NCBI RefSeq assembly: GCF_002252565.1
Contig: NZ_NPML01000007.1
Location: 248,001-312,000 of the forward strand
DNA length: 64,000 bases
From: Petroclostridium xylanilyticum
GTDB lineage: Bacteria > Bacillota > Clostridia > SK-Y3
Direction: 5' to 3'
The notes below the pieces were generated by a model that was given only the letters and a program-made list of their open reading frames with translations, searched no databases and was not told the DNA's origin. This document shows positions 34,835 to 41,943 of the stretch, piece by piece (positions within the stretch are counted from its first letter, which is position 1; every line of letters begins with the position of its first letter). The position numbers and the translations under genes were made by a program.

Positions 34835-35668
34835 TTATTTTATACACTGTCGGTTTTCGCGTTTATCCGCGAATAACCTTATTATACCGCTCGTTTTTAT
34901 CATCCATTGAAAAAACTCGCATTCTCCCCCGGCTTCAGGAAAATATTTTTCCTTTGTAGTGCCAATTAGGTCGGAAACTAAAAATACTTGTGATATTTCT
35001 TGAAATGTGTAATTTGAATGTATAGAACTTCCTTTTCGCATCCTGTAAAAGTATTTTGCTTTTCCCTCAAATACTGCTTTTTTTGTCTTAGGTAAAATTC
35101 GTAACAATACTTCGGTATCTTCCCCCTTTGAAATTGCCTCATTAAATCTCGTATTGTAAAATAGCGAATTCCGGAAAAGCTTATCACAGCAACTCCCTGC
35201 AATTTCACCTTTCATTAAGGCTCTAAATATATCGGATCCGGCATAGCTTTCTCTTGATTGTGCCTTTGTTTGTTCAAAAAAAGCTATTGCAAAACCATTT
35301 TTATTTATCACGTTTACATCGCTTATAGATATATCCGCGCCGCTGCTCTCTATCCTATGCAATAACTTTTCGTAAAAATCATGACTTATAAAGTCGTCCG
35401 GGTCTACAAATCCTATAAATTCCCCCTGGGCTATATCTAATCCCATGTTACGGGCAGACGAAACGCCGCCGTTACTTTTATGTATGACTTTAAAACGCTT
35501 GTATTTGCTGGCATACCAATCGCAAATTTGCCCACTGCCGTCCGTGCTGCCATCATCGACAAGAATCGCCTCAAAATCTTTGAATGTCTGCTCTTGGATA
35601 CTCTCTAAGCATTCTCTAAGGTATGGAGCAACATTATAAACGGGTATTATAATACTTATCTTTGGCAT
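34835..35668 (-). CDS. Family 2 glycosyltransferase (GT-A fold)
   Basis: The 277-residue protein has the full GT2 N-terminal domain: ISIIIPVYNVAPYLRECLESI (residues 4-24), ILVDDGSTDGSG (near 36), SNGGVSSARNMGLDIAQGEFIGFVDPDD with the metal-binding DPDD (near 85-95). The C-terminal part is shorter and less typical, without membrane anchors. It would transfer a sugar from a nucleotide donor to an unknown acceptor. Its start overlaps the SprT-like gene by 35 bp. A glycosyltransferase among phage-like regulators suggests surface or DNA-modification cargo. Confidence 0.85.
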   Translation of the reverse strand: MPKISIIIPVYNVAPYLRECLESIQEQTFKDFEAILVDDGSTDGSGQICDWYASKYKRFKVIHKSNGGVSSARNMGLDIAQGEFIGFVDPDDFISHDFYEKLLHRIESSGADISISDVNVINKNGFAIAFFEQTKAQSRESYAGSDIFRALMKGEIAGSCCDKLFRNSLFYNTRFNEAISKGEDTEVLLRILPKTKKAVFEGKAKYFYRMRKGSSIHSNYTFQEISQVFLVSDLIGTTKEKYFPEAGGECEFFQWMIKTSGIIRLFADKRENRQCIK

Positions 35669-36104
35669 TTTCTCGCCCCCCTATAGCCTTTATTTCCTTA
35701 CCGGTTTCGCGGTTGTATTGGTCTATAAGCTCATTCAATTTTAAATAAAATTCCTTTGTGTGGCCTTGGCTTGTTATCATGTGTGCCAATTCATGCAAAA
35801 AAACCGCTATGGAATAATTTTCCCCTCTTTCCAGGGCTTCTATTGCTATTCCTATTGTGTAACCTCCGGTTTTAAATTTGCTACATATCCCCAATAGATT
35901 ATTAAATTGCTTATGCTGCCTTTTCATTGAGTACAAATAAACAAGCTTTAACCTTACGGCTTTAACCCGGCTACGAAAAATTGAAATGCAACTATGCACA
36001 ATGTTATTAAGCTGGGCATTATATTTTAAATCTGGGTATTCCTCCGGAATAATGCCTTTTTGCCTAAGCCTTTTATAATATTGGTTTCCATCTCTCCATA
36101 ACAT
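35634..36104 (-). CDS. SprT-like zinc metalloprotein
   Basis: The 156-residue protein has HELAH (in AVFLHELAHMITSQGHTKEFY, near residue 112) with a downstream His, the SprT/WLM-type zinc protease arrangement. The N-terminal half is basic (YYKRLRQKG, KLVYLYSMKRQHK). Family members in phages and plasmids are of unknown use; cellular SprT/Spartan proteins cleave proteins bound to DNA. The ATG follows AGAGGG. It lies in the island between the ArpU-like gene and the glycosyltransferase. Confidence 0.72.
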   Translation of the reverse strand: MLWRDGNQYYKRLRQKGIIPEEYPDLKYNAQLNNIVHSCISIFRSRVKAVRLKLVYLYSMKRQHKQFNNLLGICSKFKTGGYTIGIAIEALERGENYSIAVFLHELAHMITSQGHTKEFYLKLNELIDQYNRETGKEIKAIGGRENAKDKYYNTRL

Positions 36105-36191
36105 CCTATAAACCCTCTTTAAGTCAATTTATAGCCGTCTGGCATCGTTTTATTTGACATAGACAGACAATATAATATAGGCTAAGCATAT

Positions 36192-36224
36192 AATGACGCT
36201 TAAAAAGGCTTTTAAAGCGTCATT
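36192..36224 (-). terminator. Hairpin overlapping the ArpU-like stop codon
   Basis: AATGACGCTT/AAGCGTCATT, 10-bp perfect stem with a 13-nt loop. One arm overlaps the TGA stop; T-rich sequence in the loop but little after it, so termination may be partial. Confidence 0.55.
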
Positions 36225-36531
36225 CAAATAAAATACCGTCCACGCCGTAAACAATGGGCATCAGGTCATGTAATACTTTATCAATATGTTTATATACCGT
36301 CCTGGGATTAATATTGCATTCTTCGGAAATCTGGCGAACAGAAACGCCAGACCGCTCAATATAAAATTTCCTGAATGTGTTGTAAGGCACGGAATCAGGA
36401 TAAAAAGAATTATAAATCTTTAATGCCTGGTCAATTATCCTTTTTGCCTGTTCGTTTGTGTGATAGTCGGCCATAAGCTTTTTAAGACTCTGAAAACGCA
36501 TTTCATATGCTTTCGTTAAATTGGTTGTCAT
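36220..36531 (-). CDS. ArpU/sigma-region-4-like phage transcriptional regulator
   Basis: The 103-residue protein has a C-terminal helix-turn-helix, RSGVSVRQISEECNINPRTVYKHIDKV, resembling sigma region 4 and ArpU-type late regulators of phages. Its N-terminal half is helical (MRFQSLKKLMADYHTNEQAKRIIDQAL). The ATG at 36531 follows AAAGGAGAA; the frame opens six codons earlier. It overlaps the sigma-factor gene by 29 bp, so the two are a coupled regulatory pair. Confidence 0.65.
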   Translation of the reverse strand: MTTNLTKAYEMRFQSLKKLMADYHTNEQAKRIIDQALKIYNSFYPDSVPYNTFRKFYIERSGVSVRQISEECNINPRTVYKHIDKVLHDLMPIVYGVDGILFE

Positions 36532-37297
36532 GGGCTTTTCTCCTTTCATATGCCATATGCTTTATACTTGTTCTTTCGGTTGAGCTTTCCCAATGTTCCC
36601 GGAAAGGCTTTAGTCCTGTTCCCTTTAATGCCTCTGAATATAAATCAAATTCGCTTAAGTCATTTAAAACGGTTTTTAGTCTATCGGCTGCGCTGCTGTT
36701 CCTGATTTTTCGCAAGGCGTTATAATGCGCTTGCTCCGCTGCCTGCCGTGAAGAATATCCCGCTATACTTGCCGCTTCCGTTAGGCTTTTCCCCTCAAAA
36801 TAGATTAGTATTATAAGCTGCCGGGCTTGCTCGTTTACCCTCTCCAGTGCCTTTTCTATGATTTTCCTTGCCTCGTTAAGAGAATCCCGCTCCATAAGCT
36901 TATAAAATGGGGCTTGCGCGGCGGTATCCTCAATAAGGTCAATTCTCCTTATGTCGTTATCATCCGGCCCTATGAGCTCATCCAGGCTAACCGCTAAAAG
37001 TGCCGCATCCCTGCGGCTGCTCTCAATTCCCGCAACCTGTCTAAATGCTTTTTTTAATGTAAAATCCAAGTATGTAATGAATTTATATCCCTTTTCAGGA
37101 CTATAGTATTTTACGGCTTCCATCATGGCAAAATATCCGGACTGCTGGAGGTCCTCCCCATCGGCGGCGCATCCGGATAAATGCTTTTCGTATTGTCCCG
37201 CCTTCATGAAAACAAAGCGTTTAACCTGGGTCCATAACTGCGGTATGTATTCCCGGCATCCGCTTTGTATAAGCAAAGCCAATTCTTCATTTGTCAC
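36503..37297 (-). CDS. Sigma-70 family RNA polymerase sigma factor of the island
   Basis: The ~264-residue protein shows region 2 (DGEDLQQSGYFAMMEAVKYYSPEKGYKFITYLDFTLKKAF, residues ~45-85; DLxQxG and the FxTY motif) and region 4 (QARQLIILIYFEGKSLTEAASIAGYSSRQAAEQAHYNALRKIRN). A linker of ~70 residues lies between. A GTG at 37297, 8 nt from GGGAGG, is the best start; the frame extends to 37339. It probably redirects polymerase to island promoters. The region looks more GC-rich than its chromosomal neighbours, consistent with transfer. Confidence 0.85.
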   Translation of the reverse strand: MTNEELALLIQSGCREYIPQLWTQVKRFVFMKAGQYEKHLSGCAADGEDLQQSGYFAMMEAVKYYSPEKGYKFITYLDFTLKKAFRQVAGIESSRRDAALLAVSLDELIGPDDNDIRRIDLIEDTAAQAPFYKLMERDSLNEARKIIEKALERVNEQARQLIILIYFEGKSLTEAASIAGYSSRQAAEQAHYNALRKIRNSSAADRLKTVLNDLSEFDLYSEALKGTGLKPFREHWESSTERTSIKHMAYERRKAHDNQFNESI

Positions 37298-37363
37298 TTG
37301 TAGCACCTCCCGCCCTGCGTTATAATGGAATAAATCCATATAATTAAGCCATTAAGCACAGGG

Positions 37364-37389
37364 CAGGAGCGGGGGCTCCTGTTTTTTTT
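37364..37389 (+). terminator. Intrinsic terminator reading rightward
   Basis: CAGGAGC gggg GCTCCTG then eight T on the plus strand. No plus-strand gene ends here; on the minus strand the stem separates the 37388 gene from the sigma-factor gene. Confidence 0.65.
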
Positions 37390-37699
37390 ATTCGTTCATT
37401 ATGTCCCGTAAAATAACGGATACCCTTTTCCGTGACAGTTCGTCATCTTCATTTTCTTGCAAAAGCCTTTCTATAGCCTCCCGGCCAACCCTGGAGACGG
37501 CATCTTTAATAAAGCTGCTGCATATCCTTATGGCCTTATATCGTAAATCGTCCAGCTCATCAAATTTTAAATCTATTTCCTCAATGGCAAGTGCAATTTT
37601 TTTAACGTCCTCTGAGGTTTTCAAAGTGGATATTTCCGGGGTAAATGATTGGCTAATCTTGTAAGCTTCTTCAGAAATTTCTCTTAGCCTGTTTTCCAT
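37388..37699 (-). CDS. Small helical hypothetical protein of the island
   Basis: The 103-residue charged protein is predicted mostly helical (IALAIEEIDLKFDELDDLRYKAIRI; GREAIERLLQENEDDELSRKR). The ATG follows AAGGGAGGG. I do not recognise the family. It is the third gene of a run with the coiled-coil and RMI-repeat proteins. Confidence 0.62.
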   Translation of the reverse strand: MENRLREISEEAYKISQSFTPEISTLKTSEDVKKIALAIEEIDLKFDELDDLRYKAIRICSSFIKDAVSRVGREAIERLLQENEDDELSRKRVSVILRDIMNE

Positions 37700-37781
37700 G
37701 GATTTTCCCTCCCTTTTATTGTCTTATCGCCTGAAAAATGCTCTTCCTGCCCCTTTTTTATGGTGTGACATTTACTCGGAA

Positions 37782-38183
37782 TTATTTCCCGCCCGGTATC
37801 CTGTCCGGGCAGTTTCCGCTCATGCGCTCTATCATGGCAGCCCTGGCCTCGTCTGCGGTCCGCTGCTGTTGTCTTTCCGGTTTCTCTTGTGCGTTACTGC
37901 CGCCGTATATGTCCTTATAGGCTCGTTTGAACATCTCGTCAAGTGTCGCTTCTATCTCCAGCCCTTCAATAGCTGCGCGGTATTCTTCATCTGTAACGGT
38001 CCGCATAGAATCAGCAATCGCCTTTTGTGTGTCCTCGGCTGCGGTTCCATCATGCCGGGCAATCATTCGTTTTCTTGCCTCCTCTGCTGTGGTCCTATGA
38101 GCATTTCTCCCATCATGGCGGGTAATCATGCGCTCCCTTGCTTTGTCTGCCATTGACTGGCGAACATTAGTTTTTCTTTTCAT
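37782..38183 (-). CDS. Hypothetical island protein with three ARxRMIxRHDG-type repeats
   Basis: The 133-residue, strongly basic protein carries a repeated motif: MADKARERMITRHDGR (near residue 11), TAEEARKRMIARHDGT (near 32) and a degenerate TADEARAAMIERMSGN near the C-terminus. The central part is acidic (TVTDEEYRAAIEGLEIEATL). The spacing suggests a small tandem domain or a nucleic-acid-binding element; the function is unknown. Start chosen at the ATG at 38183 with AAAGGGG upstream; the frame runs on to 38210, into the upstream gene. Confidence 0.65.
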   Translation of the reverse strand: MKRKTNVRQSMADKARERMITRHDGRNAHRTTAEEARKRMIARHDGTAAEDTQKAIADSMRTVTDEEYRAAIEGLEIEATLDEMFKRAYKDIYGGSNAQEKPERQQQRTADEARAAMIERMSGNCPDRIPGGK

Positions 38184-38187
38184 GGTT

Positions 38188-38781
38188 TTATTCCCCTTTC
38201 TGTAATTCATATATTTTATTGCTTGCGCTGCTTAAAGCCTTTTCGTAAGAAAAACCGCCCTCATTCCAAACAGAAGCTTGAAATTGGTCATTTATTACAG
38301 TAAAAACCTTCTTAATCTCCGGAAATCTTTGTTTCATCGCTTCATTGGTTTCCTGTCCTTTTCCCCTGGCTATGTCGTATAGCTCGTTATATCTTTCCCT
38401 TTCTTCTGATGATACCTTAATTTCTTCCAAAAGCTCTTTTAATGCCTCCTGCTCCTGCGGAATCTCCGATATTCGCGCCTTGACTGTTTGAAGCTCTCCT
38501 TCATCATCAAAGGCGGTGTTGCGTAAGGACGCTTCAAGCTTTTTCTTTGTTATTTCCCGTATTATCTCTTGAAGCTCCTTTTCTTCCCGGTCAAGCTCAA
38601 ACAACCTATTTTTAATAGTCTCTCGTTCCTGGTTAATCCTCGTCTCAACTCTTAAGACATGCTTATTGAGCTTATTAACTGCTTGTTGAAATTCTGCCTT
38701 TTTGTTATTTGCCTGTTCCTCCAATTCCAACAATGGAGAAAACAAGTCATGCGTTAGTGGGACAATTTCCGGTATTCTCAT
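38188..38781 (-). CDS. Coiled-coil hypothetical protein of the island
   Basis: The 197-residue protein is dominated by a long coiled coil (residues ~20-135, heptad-rich with many E, K, L and R; e.g. LFELDREEKELQEIIREITK). A short C-terminal domain follows (FTVINDQFQASVWNEGGFSYEKAL). The ATG has TGGAGGG upstream. No homologous family comes to mind; phage scaffolds and recombination helpers often look like this. It lies just left of the repeat-rich region. Confidence 0.65.
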   Translation of the reverse strand: MRIPEIVPLTHDLFSPLLELEEQANNKKAEFQQAVNKLNKHVLRVETRINQERETIKNRLFELDREEKELQEIIREITKKKLEASLRNTAFDDEGELQTVKARISEIPQEQEALKELLEEIKVSSEERERYNELYDIARGKGQETNEAMKQRFPEIKKVFTVINDQFQASVWNEGGFSYEKALSSASNKIYELQKGE

Positions 38782-38821
38782 TTCAAACCCTCCATAATTG
38801 TTATTTTTGGTTTATTAATAC

Positions 38822-38990
38822 CCACAAACCGCTAAAACCGCATTCATTAGAGGAGACAACCGGTAAATCAATCAAAACCCGGTAAAATGAACGTCCGGAC
38901 CAGTTTTAGCGGCTTGTGGCTGTTAATTAAATTTTGTCCTATGGACAATCCTAAGGACAGTCCGTAGGACATTCCTGGGACTGTCACAAA
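38822..38990. repeat. Left repeat region: long inverted repeat plus GGAC palindromes
   Basis: CCACAAACCGCTAAAAC (38822) and GTTTTAGCGGCTTGTGG (38903) are 17-bp arms with one mismatch, enclosing CCGGTAAA repeats. Next to it (38936-38988) is a run of short units of the type GTCCTATGGACAATCC and GGACAGTCCGTAGGAC. The same units fill 40276-40536. No gene is present in the 335-bp gap. An origin or partition-like site of a former plasmid or phage is possible. Confidence 0.7.
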
Positions 38991-39082
38991 GCACCTCCCC
39001 CCTATAACCCCCCTTATCTGTGCCATTTTCTTTATCTTTATCCGTATCATTATAAATATCAGTATCGGTACATTTAGTATAG

Positions 39083-39120
39083 AGTGGTATACGCTGGTAT
39101 ACGTTCCTATACGTTTCTAT
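39083..39120. repeat. Tandem 12-bp repeat (GTATACG type)
   Basis: Units GTATACGCTG, GTATACGTTC, CTATACGTTT and CTATGCC succeed each other with 12-bp spacing at the 3' end of the DUF6291 gene. Confidence 0.65.
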
Positions 39121-39383
39121 GCCTCGGCATCTTCTTTTTTCCATCTCCGTTGTATGTTTTCCCGGTTTTTCTCACATACGGCAGCATATTTAGCCGCATC
39201 TCGGTCAATCTGTGCTTTAATAAAAGAGAAGGCCATTTTCAACATACCGTTGAAATTGGGAAGTATTCCGGCCTCAGAATAATCAAACAATGCCATGAGC
39301 AATTTTCCTTTTTCCTCATCGGAAAGCAATTCTAAATGCTGTCGGTAATCATGGTAAAGAATAAAACTCTTTTTTGTGCTCAC
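39117..39383 (-). CDS. DUF6291-like phage replication-associated protein, probably frameshifted
   Basis: The 88-residue product begins STKKSFILYHDYRQHLELLS and has GKLLMALFDYSEAGILP, FSFIKAQIDRDAAKYAAVCEKNRENIQRRW, which fits the DUF6291 N-terminal domain found in phage replication proteins. It stops at 39117, but the adjacent frame (39144 down to 38923) continues with NVYQRIPLYTKCTDTDIYND and TDKDKEN, the Asp/Thr-rich tail usual in these proteins. A one-base frameshift in the repeat tract is therefore likely. Start is a GTG with AGGAGGGGG upstream. Confidence 0.65.
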   Translation of the reverse strand: MSTKKSFILYHDYRQHLELLSDEEKGKLLMALFDYSEAGILPNFNGMLKMAFSFIKAQIDRDAAKYAAVCEKNRENIQRRWKKEDAEA

Positions 39384-39509
39384 GTTTTTAATTCCCCCTC
39401 CTCATGGCCTATTTGTATGTTGCAGTTTCTTTCCTGCAATAAAAATAGATGTTTTTGATTCTAATCATCAACTATACTCTATTTCACTTACGGCTCTTGT
39501 TAGCTACAA

Positions 39510-39761
39510 TTAGGTTATGGGAGGGGTAATTACGCAATCGTACTTACGCAACGGTAAGTTGCCATCAAAAAAAATATCGTTAATTTGTTCGGCTGTGAGT
39601 CCCAAACTCAAAGAAATAGTGACGATTTCATCAAGGGAAAACGCAACTTCGCCCCGCTCCTTCATTGCGTATGTATTAAGCGATTTCCCGATAATATCGG
39701 CCATTTCTTTTTGTGTTCTGCACTTTCTCTGTCGGGCAAATTTAAGCTCTATGCTATTCAT
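39510..39761 (-). CDS. XRE-type helix-turn-helix regulator (Cro-like)
   Basis: The 83-residue protein has a helix-turn-helix: RTQKEMADIIGKSLNTYAMKERGEVAFSLDEIVTISLSLGL. It ends with a short tail overlapping two palindromes that look like its own or its partner's operators. The ATG has TAGGAGGTG upstream. Divergent from the repressor-like gene at 39893, in the classical Cro/CI arrangement of a phage or conjugative element switch. Confidence 0.85.
   Translation of the reverse strand: MNSIELKFARQRKCRTQKEMADIIGKSLNTYAMKERGEVAFSLDEIVTISLSLGLTAEQINDIFFDGNLPLRKYDCVITPPIT
39529..39560. promoter_or_regulatory. Tandem operator-like palindromes within the XRE gene 3' end
   Basis: TTACGCAATCGTA and ACTTACGCAACGGTAAGT lie side by side. 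Both match the pattern CTTACG-4-CGTAAG of the site at 39797. Confidence 0.6.
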
Positions 39762-39796
39762 TTTAACACCTCCTATACGTCTTTATTATGATTTTA

Positions 39797-39814
39797 ACTT
39801 ACGTAATCGTAAGT
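39797..39814. promoter_or_regulatory. Operator between the divergent XRE genes
   Basis: ACTTACG TAAT CGTAAGT has perfect 7-bp arms around a 4-bp centre. It sits in the 131-bp divergent promoter region. Confidence 0.7.
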
Positions 39815-39845
39815 GTCAATAAGGTTATTAAAAAACATAAAAATA

Positions 39846-39874
39846 TTGATAAGTATGTAAGCAAATAATATAAT
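39846..39874 (+). promoter_or_regulatory. Sigma-A promoter of the CI-like gene
   Basis: TTGATA, 17-nt spacer, TATAAT, ending 19 nt before the ATG at 39893. Confidence 0.8.
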
Positions 39875-39892
39875 TCAATTGGAGGGATAAAT

Positions 39893-40258
39893 ATGCTCAC
39901 ATTCAGCGAAAACCTAAAACATATTATGAGCGTGCGCGGGGTAAATCAAAAATGGCTTGCGGACGAATCCAATATACCAGAGGCTACTATTTCCAGATAT
40001 GTAAACGGCGTTCACATGCCTACAATAAGCCTTATTATCAAAATTGCAAAAGCTCTTAATGTTTCCGTTGATTATCTTTTAGGTCTTGCGCCTTATTCCA
40101 CTATATCAATAGAAACGGACCCAGAAATAAATGTTCTTATATCTGGTTACTGTAAAGCATCTGAAAGAGACCGTAAGCTTATATGGGGCTTGCTTGAAGA
40201 CTATATAAGCGCAGAGGAAAGAAATTGCATTTCTTACCTAAGCAATATAAAAGAATAG
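39893..40258 (+). CDS. XRE-type repressor (CI-like) of the island
   Basis: The 121-residue protein has an N-terminal helix-turn-helix (HIMSVRGVNQKWLADESNIPEATISRYVNG, residues ~10-40) followed by MPTISLIIKIAKALNVSVDYLLG, standard for XRE/SinR-type repressors. The C-terminal half is helical (CKASERDRKLIWGLLEDYI). The ATG follows TTGGAGGG. It is the only plus-strand gene in the island, as expected of a maintenance repressor. Confidence 0.88.
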   Translation: MLTFSENLKHIMSVRGVNQKWLADESNIPEATISRYVNGVHMPTISLIIKIAKALNVSVDYLLGLAPYSTISIETDPEINVLISGYCKASERDRKLIWGLLEDYISAEERNCISYLSNIKE

Positions 40259-40275
40259 CATTGGATTATTCAAGG

Positions 40276-40536
40276 ATTATCTATAGGACAGTCCCAGGAC
40301 TGTCCTATGGACTGTCCGTAGGACTGTCACGGGGACAATACATAGGACAGTCCAACGGTCTGTATCTCGATAGGGTATTAATAAGGTATCGGATAGGTTT
40401 CTATATTCATTGGCATACATATCGATACGCTTTAAATTTCTATTGTATAACGCATCTTATGGACTGTCCAAGGATTTTCCTATGTATTGTCTATAGGATA
40501 GTCCTGCGGATTGTCCGGCGGACAGTCCATAGGACA
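40276..40536. repeat. Right repeat region: array of GGACWGTCC palindromes
   Basis: Units such as GGACAGTCC, GGACTGTCC and GGACAATAC recur about every 12 bp (40287-40355), then again at 40459-40536. Orientation alternates. The frame through it codes only repeat peptides (YGLSVGLSRGQ), so no gene is claimed. The units match those at 38936-38988. Confidence 0.75.
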
Positions 40537-40632
40537 CATTAAAAACTTTTGTATAAAAAACGGCAAAATCGTATCAATTCGCTTCAAAAATGGTCTTGAA
40601 CACAGATTTTTATACAAATCAGAAGAATAACA

Positions 40633-40666
40633 GAAAGCCCCTATACCGCTTGGTATAAGGGCTTTC
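40633..40666. terminator. Strong hairpin downstream of queA
   Basis: GAAAGCCC-C-TATACC and GGTATA-A-GGGCTTTC form a 14-bp stem with one opposed mismatch and a 4-nt loop. It is 30 bp past the queA stop, at the island border. There are no long T runs. Confidence 0.7.
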
Positions 40667-40695
40667 GAGCTTTTGTGTTTCCTGAAAAAAATCTG

Positions 40696-41721
40696 TTAAA
40701 CTATGAGCATTGCATCACCAAAACTGAAAAATCTATATTTCTCATTTACAGCAGTATTATATGCGTCTAAAATATTTTCTCTTCCCGCAAACGCACTAAC
40801 CAACATTAATAGAGTAGATTCCGGCAGGTGGAAATTAGTGATTAAAGCATCAACAATCTTAAACTGGTATCCCGGATAAATAAAGATATCAGTCCATCCG
40901 CTACTGCCAACAACGAAGCCATCCTGGCCCGCGGCTGTTTCCAGCGTCCTGCAGCTGGTTGTCCCGACAGCAATGATTCTACCGCCGCTTTGTCTGCATG
41001 TATTAATTCTTTTGGCAGCTTCATCGCTTATTATATAAAATTCAGAATGCATTTTATGTTCGAGGATATTCTCCACTTTTACAGGCCTGAAGGTTCCTAA
41101 TCCGACATGAAGGGTAATAAAAACTACTTCTACCCCCTTCTGTTTAATCTCCTCCAGCAGTTCACGTGTAAAGTGCAGCCCTGCAGTGGGTGCAGCAGCT
41201 GATCCCTTATGTTTTGAATAAACTGTCTGGTAACGCTCCTTGTCTTCAAGCTTTTTTGTAATATAGTGAGGTAAAGGCATTTCTCCCAACCTGTCTAATA
41301 CTTCTTCAAAAATTCCATCATACTCAAACTTCACAATACGATTTCCGTCGTTTACAATCTTTTTTATTTCTGCCTGTAGTTCGCCATTCCCAAATACAAA
41401 TCTTGAACCTACTTTTGCTCTTCTTCCGGGTTTTAATATAACTTCCCATTCATCTTTACTGATTTGATGAAGCAATACAAATTCTATTTTTCCTCCTGTA
41501 TCTTCTTTAGTTCCATACAATCTTGCAGGAATCACCCTGGTATCATTTAATACCAGACAGTCTCCAGGATTCAGATATTCAATAATATTTTTGAAAATAT
41601 CATGGCTTACTTGTCCAGTTTTTTTATTTACCAGCATAAGGCGTGACATTTGTCTGTCACTTAAAGGTTCCTGCGCAATTAATTCTTGCGGTAAATGATA
41701 ATAAAAGTCTTTTAGCTTCAT
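40696..41721 (-). CDS. queA: S-adenosylmethionine:tRNA ribosyltransferase-isomerase
   Basis: QueA builds epoxyqueuosine on preQ1-tRNA using SAM. The 341 residues include [20 protein letters not shown] at the start, [15 protein letters not shown] (near residue 55), [16 protein letters not shown] (near 170), [10 protein letters not shown] and [18 protein letters not shown] near the end. Complete and typical. Its last codons (GDAMLIV) have a near-copy 7.4 kb away at 33265, just upstream of tgt. The ATG is 11 nt from AGGAG. Confidence 0.96.
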   Translation of the reverse strand: MKLKDFYYHLPQELIAQEPLSDRQMSRLMLVNKKTGQVSHDIFKNIIEYLNPGDCLVLNDTRVIPARLYGTKEDTGGKIEFVLLHQISKDEWEVILKPGRRAKVGSRFVFGNGELQAEIKKIVNDGNRIVKFEYDGIFEEVLDRLGEMPLPHYITKKLEDKERYQTVYSKHKGSAAAPTAGLHFTRELLEEIKQKGVEVVFITLHVGLGTFRPVKVENILEHKMHSEFYIISDEAAKRINTCRQSGGRIIAVGTTSCRTLETAAGQDGFVVGSSGWTDIFIYPGYQFKIVDALITNFHLPESTLLMLVSAFAGRENILDAYNTAVNEKYRFFSFGDAMLIV

Positions 41722-41738
41722 TTAAACGTCGTCTCCTA

Positions 41739-41801
41739 TACAGTTTATAGTTTATAGTTCACAGAAATTTACCATATCTGGAATCGATATGCTGTGAACT
41801 C
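41739..41801. repeat. AGTTTATAGTTCACAG heptad array with inverted partner
   Basis: CAGTTTATAGTTTATAGTTC and CTGTGAACTC (41792-41801) flank a short spacer, upstream of queA. Confidence 0.5.
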
Positions 41802-41943
41802 TTTATTATTATAATACATAATGCACTAATGATTTTGCAACATATAGGTCAATAGTAAATATAAAATCTTTATCGCAACTTATATAGTAATATTGTTTCC
41901 ACACAGCAATAAATATTACATCAAATATTTTATAAAATCAACG

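Noticed and set aside
40276-40536. CRISPR array
   Set aside because: The repeated GGAC units are short palindromes with ~12-bp spacing and no unique spacers; no cas genes are present.
40225-40542. 105-codon frame rich in GLSxGLS
   Set aside because: It is generated by the GGACWGTCC repeat array and overlaps the end of the CI-like gene.
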